A DNA stretch of 64,000 bases from Neocallimastix lanati (nom. inval.) (Eukaryota; Neocallimastigomycota; Neocallimastigomycetes; Neocallimastigales; Neocallimastigaceae): assembly GCA_016946835.1 (NCBI GenBank), contig JACVTC010000042.1, positions 177,501-241,500 on the forward strand. The letters are read 5' to 3'. The notes under the pieces were generated by a model. That model searched no databases. It was not told where the DNA came from and saw only the letters and a list, made by a program, of their open reading frames with translations. The first letter of the stretch is position 1, and the number at the start of each line of letters is the position of its first letter. Position numbers and translations under genes: made by a program. Positions 57,341-64,000 of the stretch are shown piece after piece.

Positions 57341-58232
57341 ATAATTATAAATAATAATTATTTAATAATAAAAATACTTAATAGTAAATACTATAATTAT
57401 AAATAATAATTATTTAATAATAAAAATACTTAATAGTAAATACTATAATTATAAATAATAATTATTTAATAATAAAAATACTTAATAGTAAATACTATAA
57501 TTATAAATAATAATTATTTAATAATAAAAATACTTAATAGTAAATACTATAATTATAAATAATAATTATTTAATAATAAAAATACTTAATAGTAAATACT
57601 ATAATTATAAATAATAATTATTTAATAATAAAAATACTTAATAGTAAATACTATAATTATAAATAATAATTATTTAATAATAAAAATACTTAATAGTAAA
57701 TACTATAATTATAAATAATAATTATTTAATAATAAAAATACTTAATAGTAAATACTATAATTATAAATAATAATTATTTAATAATAAAAATACTTAATAG
57801 TAAATACTATAATTATAAATAATAATTATTTAATAATAAAAATACTTAATAGTAAATACTATAATTATAAATAATAATTATTTAATAATAAAAATACTTA
57901 ATAGTAAATACTATAATTATAAATAATAATTATTTAATAATAAAAATACTTAATAGTAAATACTATAATTATAAATAATAATTATTTAATAATAAAAATA
58001 CATAAAATACTATAATTATAAATAATAATTATTTAATAATAAAAATACTTAATAGTAAATACTATAATTATAAATAATAATTATTTAATAATAAAAATAC
58101 TTAATAGTAAATACTATAATTATAAATAATAATTATTTAATAATAAAAATACTTAATAGTAAATACTATAATTATAAATAATAATTATTTAATAATAAAA
58201 ATACTTATAAATACTATAATTATAAATAATAA
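57341..58232. repeat. 52-bp minisatellite, about 17 copies
   Basis: Units with TACTTAATAGTAAATACTAT and ATTATAAATAATAATTATTT repeat with a period of 52 bp (landmark TACTTA at 57375, 57427, 57479 and onwards). Copies are almost identical. One unit near 58000 is shortened (ATACATAAAATACTAT) and the array frays into related AT repeats after 58205. Confidence 0.95.
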
Positions 58233-58595
58233 TCAATACTATAATCAATAGTAATGCACTAATTATAAATAATACTATATAATAATAATATAATTATAAA
58301 TAATTATTTAATCATCAATAATAGTAATTTAAATAATTAAATAATACTATTAATAATATTATGAATATAATTAATAATTAATAATAATACTAATACTAAT
58401 AATTATAAATAATAATAAAATAAATTATTGATTAATACTATTATTATTTGTAATTTTAATTGGTAGATTGATTATTACTGATTATAATTATTCATTGTTA
58501 ATATTGATTATTGATTATAATATAATTGTAACTATTGATTATTGATTATAATTAGTTTTGATTATTGTTCAAAATTATTGAAAATAGCATTATAA
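58233..58595. other. Frayed AT-rich repeats between two arrays
   Basis: Derivatives of ATTATAAATAATA and TTGATTATTGATTATAAT motifs; no gene. Confidence 0.6.
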
Positions 58596-58922
<327 letters not shown>

Positions 58923-59170
58923 TAAAAAAAATCATTTTTCATTTTAAATTAATTAATTAAATTAAATTAAATAATTAAATTTTAAATTTTAAATTTTAAA
59001 TTTTAAATTTTCATTCAATCAAAATCAAAATCCAATGAAAGAAATGAAAATTTATTAATTTAAAGCATTTCATATAATTTAAAATTTTTAATTTTTTAAA
59101 AAAAAAAAAAAAAAATTTTGGAGAAAGATATATGAATATTAAGATATGCTTCTGGTCAATATATAATTAT

Positions 59171-59196
59171 TATTAGTTTGACATGTCAAACTAATA
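59171..59196. repeat. 26-bp perfect palindrome
   Basis: TATTAGTTTGACA is followed at once by its exact complement TGTCAAACTAATA, without a loop. Possible dimeric protein site or cruciform. Confidence 0.75.
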
Positions 59197-59339
59197 TATA
59201 TATTTAGTTAAATAGTAATTAGAATAAATTAGAATAATATAACAATATATATAAAAAAAAAGAATAAATTAGAATAATATACAACAATATATTTATAATA
59301 AAATTATTAATATCTGAATTTTAATTTTATTTTTTTTGT

Positions 59340-59425
59340 TTTATTTTATGATCTTCTCCTTCAGAATCATTGGCCTTACTATCCAATTTTACTGAAATTT
59401 TAGTGTTAATGATGCCCATGAAAGG
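59340..59425 (-). pseudogene. Retroelement ORF1/gag-like relic, copy C (fragment)
   Basis: The minus strand reads SINTKISVKLDSKANDSEGE then DHK, collinear with the SINAKNTVRQASKLNAPEGE block of copy A. Flanks are not recognisable. Confidence 0.45.
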
Positions 59426-59759
59426 AAGAGGAAAAAACTCATGTCCCTCCTTTTTTAAAACTTATAAATAATGTTTTAATAAAAAAATGAAATAAAATAA
59501 AATAAAATAAAATAAAATAATATATTATATTATTAAAAATCAAATATTACAGGATAACATTTTTTTTTATTTTTATCTTTTTTGTTAATTTTTTTTTCTT
59601 TTTTATCGATTCATTTATTAACAGATTAGAAATGTACTAAGAAGTATTATTAAGTCTTATATTATATATTATGATTTCTATCTCATTTTTTAATTAAATA
59701 TTTTAATAAATTTTATTTTTCAATTTTTAATTCTTTTGTATATTATTATAGATACCAAT

Positions 59760-60440
59760 TTAATTTTTATCTATATCATTCATTAAATAATTTCACAATA
59801 AATTTATTTTTTAGTTTTAATTATTACTTTTGTTAAAAGGGCTGTCACCCTATATACCTTTTTTATATACATCATCTGTCTCATGCTTTACTAAATATTT
59901 TATTTTAGATTCATTTCTATTTTTTTTACTGAACCGATACTAAAGATTCATTTTCATTGATATTTATATTCTATTCAATTAATAATATTTAACTAATATT
60001 ATCATTTTCATAGTTACATTTCATTACTTCTAAAGTATTCCTCTCCTTTCCAATTTTTTTTTTTTTTTTTTTTTTTTGAAATAAAGTAATTTCCATATTC
60101 TACAATGGAATTAACTACAAATTTATTTCTATTCTTATATACCACTAATAAAGATGTATTATCATCTCAAATATTTTGTTAATTCACATCTGATACATGC
60201 TCAGTTAAATAGTTTGCTATTTCTTTATTTTTTGTTTTTTGTTTTCACAAGATATTATTAATGGTATATCTTTATTGTAGATGTAAGTATGATTTTACAT
60301 TATCAGCACCATATTTAATTAAACCTTTGACTATATTCTTACTTTTAATATTTACATTCAGTAATTTGTAACTAGAAATATTTTATTTGTAGATAAAGTT
60401 TAGCTTTTTTGTTCTTTTTTAATTTCATTATAAAAACCAT
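59760..60440 (-). pseudogene. Decayed ankyrin-repeat coding sequence
   Basis: Minus-strand segments follow ankyrin spacing: IVKGLIKYGADNVKSYL near 60300-60350, NKEIANYLTEHVSDVN near 60190-60235, DDNTSLLVVYKNRNKFVVNS followed by IVEYG near 60090-60165, then INENESLVSV and IKYLVKHETDDVYKKG near 59870-59970. Stops separate most units, and no start, other domain or intron pattern could be found. Confidence 0.55.
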
Positions 60441-60614
60441 AATTTTTTTTAAAGAGATGGAAAAAAATAAAAATAAATAAATAAAAAAAAATATATAAAA
60501 ATACAATTTAATTATAAATTTTAATTTTTATTCATTTTAATTTTACTATCTTTGCCTTCTATCTATCTACGCTTTATTTTTTTTTTTTTTTTAATATTGT
60601 TGAAAATTTAATGA

Positions 60615-61360
60615 GGGAGCGTGTATTTCGCCATTGTGAATTTCGCGGGTGTGGGGCATTTCGCCAAATTACATTTCGCCAGGTTGCGTTTCGCCAATTT
60701 TTTTGAACGCATGTGGCGTATTAAAAAAATGTGGCATTTCGCCAAGTTGCTTTTCGCCAAATTGAGAATTATTAAATAAATAAATAAATTAATAAATAAA
60801 ATTAAATATTATTAATATCGCATAAAAACAATTTTAAAAAAATATTTTGAATTAATATTTATTTATTTATTCATTTATTTATATCAATATTCTACTTGTC
60901 GAAATGCAACCTGGCGAATAGCAACTTGGGGAAATGCAACATTTTAATACTACGCCACTTGGCGAAATGCAATCTGGCGAAATGCAATTTGGGGAAATGC
61001 AACTCTCCCGCATTTCACAATGTGGCGTATATTATTTTTAAAATAAACCCACACATTTTAAAGTTATTCTATACAATAATAAATAAATATATTAATAATT
61101 ATTATTATATAAATAATTATTATTTTAAAATAAATAATAATATATTTTTTCAATTATTATTAAATAACTATTTCAAAAGAAATAATAATATATTCTATTA
61201 AAAAAGAATTATAAAAAATTATTTTTTACAATTGAATATTAATAAATTATATAAATAAAAAAAAAGAATATTTATTTATTTATTTAATTATTAAAAAACA
61301 AAGCACATACAAAAATATGCCACATTGAGAAATGCACAATGGCGAAATGCACTTGATTCA
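60615..61360. mobile_element. Small TIR element, uninterrupted by MULE but carrying a nested relative
   Basis: The outer ends are GTGTATTTCGCCATTGTGAA (60619) and the inverted TGCACAATGGCGAAATGCAC (about 61332-61351). The body at 61015-61330 follows the split element at 30128-30334 plus 34038-34135 almost base for base. Its left end is itself interrupted at about 60650-61010 by a second element built from the same motif. Non-coding. Confidence 0.7.
60655..61012. mobile_element. Inner element with ~110-bp inverted ends of iterated 15-bp motif
   Basis: Left arm (60655-60770) and right arm (60894-61012) are inverted copies made of tandem 15-bp units of the form TTGCATTTCGCCAAR, with a shared internal GTGGCGTAxTA landmark. 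About 120 bp of AT-rich sequence separates them. No coding capacity. Confidence 0.7.
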
Positions 61361-61365
61361 ATTTA

Positions 61366-61625
61366 ATGACCTACAATAAAAATCAGAACCAGAAAGCTAA
61401 TACGAAATTCTATGGGTTAGATTATAGTGGTCTTGCTTCAAATACTAATAAAATTCTCAACAATAATATGCATGTCAAAGCACCATTACTGAAAGCCTCA
61501 GTAAGGTTGTTCAGTAGTAGGGACAATTCTGCCTTTATAAAATTAAATGTGTGACTACCTTAATAGTCCACACTGCTCCCGAGGGAGGGGCTGAAATCAA
61601 AGGCAGTAACACACCGGAAATAAAA
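61366..61625 (+). pseudogene. Unidentified coding-like fragment beside the TIR element
   Basis: A 62-codon frame (FYGLDYSGLASNTNKILNNN, then PLLKASVRLFSSRDNSAF) with ordinary composition ends at 61554. An adjoining frame has TAPEGGAEIKGSN-like wording that faintly recalls the ORF1-like relics. A poly-A run follows at 61622. Probably a retroelement fragment. Confidence 0.3.
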
Positions 61626-61639
61626 AAAAAAAAAAAAAA

Positions 61640-61889
61640 AACGCAATAAAAATAAATTTTTAAAAAGAAATAAAAAATTAATAATAATAAGAATAATTTT
61701 TTTTTTTTTTAACATTGTTTCTATTATTCATGAAATTAAATTCATTCATGGTCTGAAGGTGAGAGACGAGATTGTTTAGAAGTTAGAAAAAAAAAAAAAA
61801 AAAGAAAAGATGAGGTTGAAAAGAAGTTAAAAATTAAAAAAAGGAAATATGAGATTTTTTTCATATTGATTATAAAAAAAATAAAAATA

Positions 61890-61926
<37 letters not shown>

Positions 61927-62219
61927 TTTTTAATTAAGAGTTATTTTATTGTATATTTTTCTGATAAAAAAATGAAACAATAAATACGACAAAGGTTAAG
62001 ATAGCCTAATACCTCTCCATCTGACTTATACTAAAAAAACTTTTATAATAAATAATTCTAATTAAACATTTAATTAAATATCTATCCAATCATAAAAATA
62101 ACTTCATGTAAAAGTAAAACCTGCTCTTCAATTATTCTAATTTATCAAATGAAAGGGAAAATACTAATACACAACAGATAATTATTATTATAATTATTAT
62201 TATAATTATTATTATAATT
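61640..62219. other. AT-rich spacer, nothing recognised
   Basis: AT dinucleotide run at 61893-61921 and an ATTATTATA array at 62183-62240. No gene. Confidence 0.5.
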
Positions 62220-63640
62220 ATAATAATAATAATAATAATGATTTTTTAGATAATAATGGCAATAGAAAAAGAAATATTCAAGAAGATGAAGACTCAGATG
62301 ATGATTCAGATATTGAAACATTAAATATAAGAAAAGAAATATTATCAAAAAAATATAAAAAAAATAAAATTAAAATATGTATTATAAAAATGACATGAAG
62401 GTAGGTTAATATTAATAGTATTCCAAAAAAATTCAAATATCATTGATACTAGATGGGAAATTAGTAATTAAACGTAATAATACTAAAAATGCAAGACTAG
62501 TTGAAAAAGGTTGTCAACAAAAAGAAAGTGAAGATTTTATTTCAACTTATTCACCTAAAGCACAATCAGATAGTTTGAGAATTACTATCGCAGTTGTATC
62601 AATAAACAAATAAAATATAAAATAATTAGATATCAGAGCAGCATATATAAATGTTGATATTAATATAACTCTTTATGTCAAAATTCCACAAGGCGATAAA
62701 AACTATAATAGTAATAAAGTATGATTATTAAAAAAGGCTTTATATAGTTTAAAACAGGCTGGACATATGTAGAATGAAGAAAGAGCAAATTGTTTAAATC
62801 CATTGGGTTCATTTAATATATATTTGATAAATGTTTATTTGGAAAATATAGTAAAGAAAAAAAAAATTAACAGTTTTATTAAAACTATACATAGATGATA
62901 TATTAATTACTGGCAAAGATAACAAAATTAAATATAATAATTACTAAATTAAAGAAAAAAAATGCTATTTTAAAAGAATTTGATGCCAGAAAAATTATTG
63001 GAATAAATATTCATAAAACAAAGGACGGTTATAAAAAAAAAAAAAATCAAGAAGATTATATAAATATAATTATTAATAATTATAATATGAATAAAACAGA
63101 AATTATAAAAATATCCTTGCAGAAAAATATAAAATATAGAAAGGAAAAAATGCAAAATTGGTTGAAGTTGGAAAATATAATTCAATATTAGGGTTCACTC
63201 TTATATATTGCTGTAAAATTCTTTGACTAGATATTTCATAGGCAGTTAATCAAACATCAAGAAATTGTGAACATTCAACAACAATTGATTATAAAACATA
63301 AATAATGTTATTAAAATATTTTGAAATCTACAATACATAAAATTAAAATATTATAATGGAAAAAAAAAAAATAAAAAAAAAATAAGTTAGAAGGAATTTC
63401 AGATGTTGATTATGCTAATGACGAAAGTTAATATAATAGAAGATCGGTTAAGTAGATGTATATATTTTTTTCCAAGGAAATAGTCCAATTTCATGGAAGT
63501 TTCAAATTCAAAGAATTGTCACTTTATCCACAGTAGATAGCTGAATTTGTTAGACTTATTGAATGTGCAATACATGAAAAAAAACTTATTCAAAGAAACC
63601 AACTAATAAAAATTATTTTTAATAAAAATTGAAGATGAAA
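62220..63640 (+). pseudogene. Decayed Ty1/copia reverse transcriptase and RNase H
   Basis: Blocks in order on the plus strand, in changing frames: an acidic linker (QEDEDSDDDSDIETLNIRK), then NARLVEKGCQQKESEDFIST and YSPKAQSDSLRITIAVV near 62490-62600, LDIRAAYINVDI near 62640, LKKALYSLKQAGHMWNEE near 62730-62780, and the catalytic LYIDDILITGK near 62885-62915. The RNase H part follows: SLLYIAVKF near 63205, GISDVDYAND near 63400 and FFQGNSPISWK near 63475. Many stops. Not contiguous with the copia gag/integrase relic at 21.7 kb, though the same element family is possible. Confidence 0.85.
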
Positions 63641-63702
63641 AATGTAAAAAAAAAAAAAAAAAGGAAAGATGTAAACATATCGATACAAGATATAAATATA
63701 TT

Positions 63703-63747
<45 letters not shown>

Positions 63748-64000
63748 TATATAAAATACATGTAATAATTATTATTTAGAAAAGGTAATCTTTTTTTTTA
63801 TAAAATAAAATATTATGATTAAATAAAAAATATATATATTATAAATATTAAATCGGATCTTCATATTTCATCATTTATTAATTAAATACTCTTTTTATAA
63901 TTTTTTTTTTTTTTTTTTTATTTTATTTATTTTATTTTCATTTCTATTTCACTTCGTTTAGTAATAATTGTTATTTACCAATTTTTACACACCTTTTCAA
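63641..64000. other. AT-rich end of window
   Basis: A-runs at 63646-63662 and 63705-63743, a T-run near 63899; no gene or LTR recognised. Confidence 0.5.

Noticed and set aside
60655-61012. CRISPR-like array of short repeats
   Set aside because: Units are directly adjacent without unique spacers, arranged as inverted arms, and the genome is eukaryotic.
60896-61201. 101-residue protein with CNLAKCNLGKCN repeats
   Set aside because: Arises from the iterated TTGCATTTCGCCAA motif of the inverted element; no start context or conserved composition beyond the repeat.

Overview
The window is about 85% A+T and full of homopolymer runs, AT microsatellites and GT-AG introns. Its recognisable genes are typical of anaerobic gut fungi (Neocallimastigomycota, e.g. 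Piromyces, Neocallimastix, Anaeromyces): a secreted esterase with a fungal CBM10-type dockerin, a class C GPCR with a bacterial-like binding ectodomain, a secreted leucine-rich-repeat/CBM18 protein, and an intronless bacterial-looking NUDIX hydrolase. The phylum assignment is inferred from these families; genus and species cannot be fixed.

Layout. 0.2-4.1 kb: 3' part of a class C GPCR gene (+, 12 visible exons, 5' end outside). 5.6-7.7 kb: dead non-LTR retrotransposon. 8.6-9.7 kb: B-box/coiled-coil/TLDc gene (-) split over three frames at homopolymers. 10.7-11.1 kb: retroelement ORF1-like relic. 11.6-12.3 kb: orphan last exon beside a 309-bp SINE-like insertion with an 18-bp target duplication. 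13.7-15.2 kb: dockerin-linker-esterase (-). 15.2-21.7 kb: almost featureless AT-rich DNA. 21.7-30 kb: copia relics, a CBM18 relic, a GC-richer relic and AT-rich direct repeats. 30.1-34.15 kb: a small terminal-inverted-repeat element interrupted by a 3.7-kb FLYWCH/MULE transposon. 34-39.4 kb: further repeats and a second, decayed MULE. 42.2-42.7 kb: NUDIX gene. 43.4-47 kb: dockerin-like and transposon relics. 48.0-56.9 kb: a 30-exon LRR-CBM18-LRR gene (-), nearly every LRR on its own exon. 57.3-58.9 kb: a 52-bp minisatellite and a TTTA microsatellite. 59.3-63.7 kb: ORF1-like and ankyrin relics, nested elements built of iterated TTGCATTTCGCCAA motifs, and a copia RT/RNase H relic.

How the genes fit together. 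There is no operon-like logic. The intact genes concern the cell's outside: signal perception (GPCR), plant-wall breakdown (dockerin esterase) and a secreted adhesion or chitin-binding protein (LRR-CBM18). The NUDIX protein is the only evident housekeeping-type enzyme. Most of the rest is decayed mobile DNA. The two multi-exon models were checked by hand: summed exon lengths are 1725 nt (GPCR, visible part) and 3156 nt (LRR gene), both multiples of three, with reading frame kept across every junction. Splice sites were chosen by eye.
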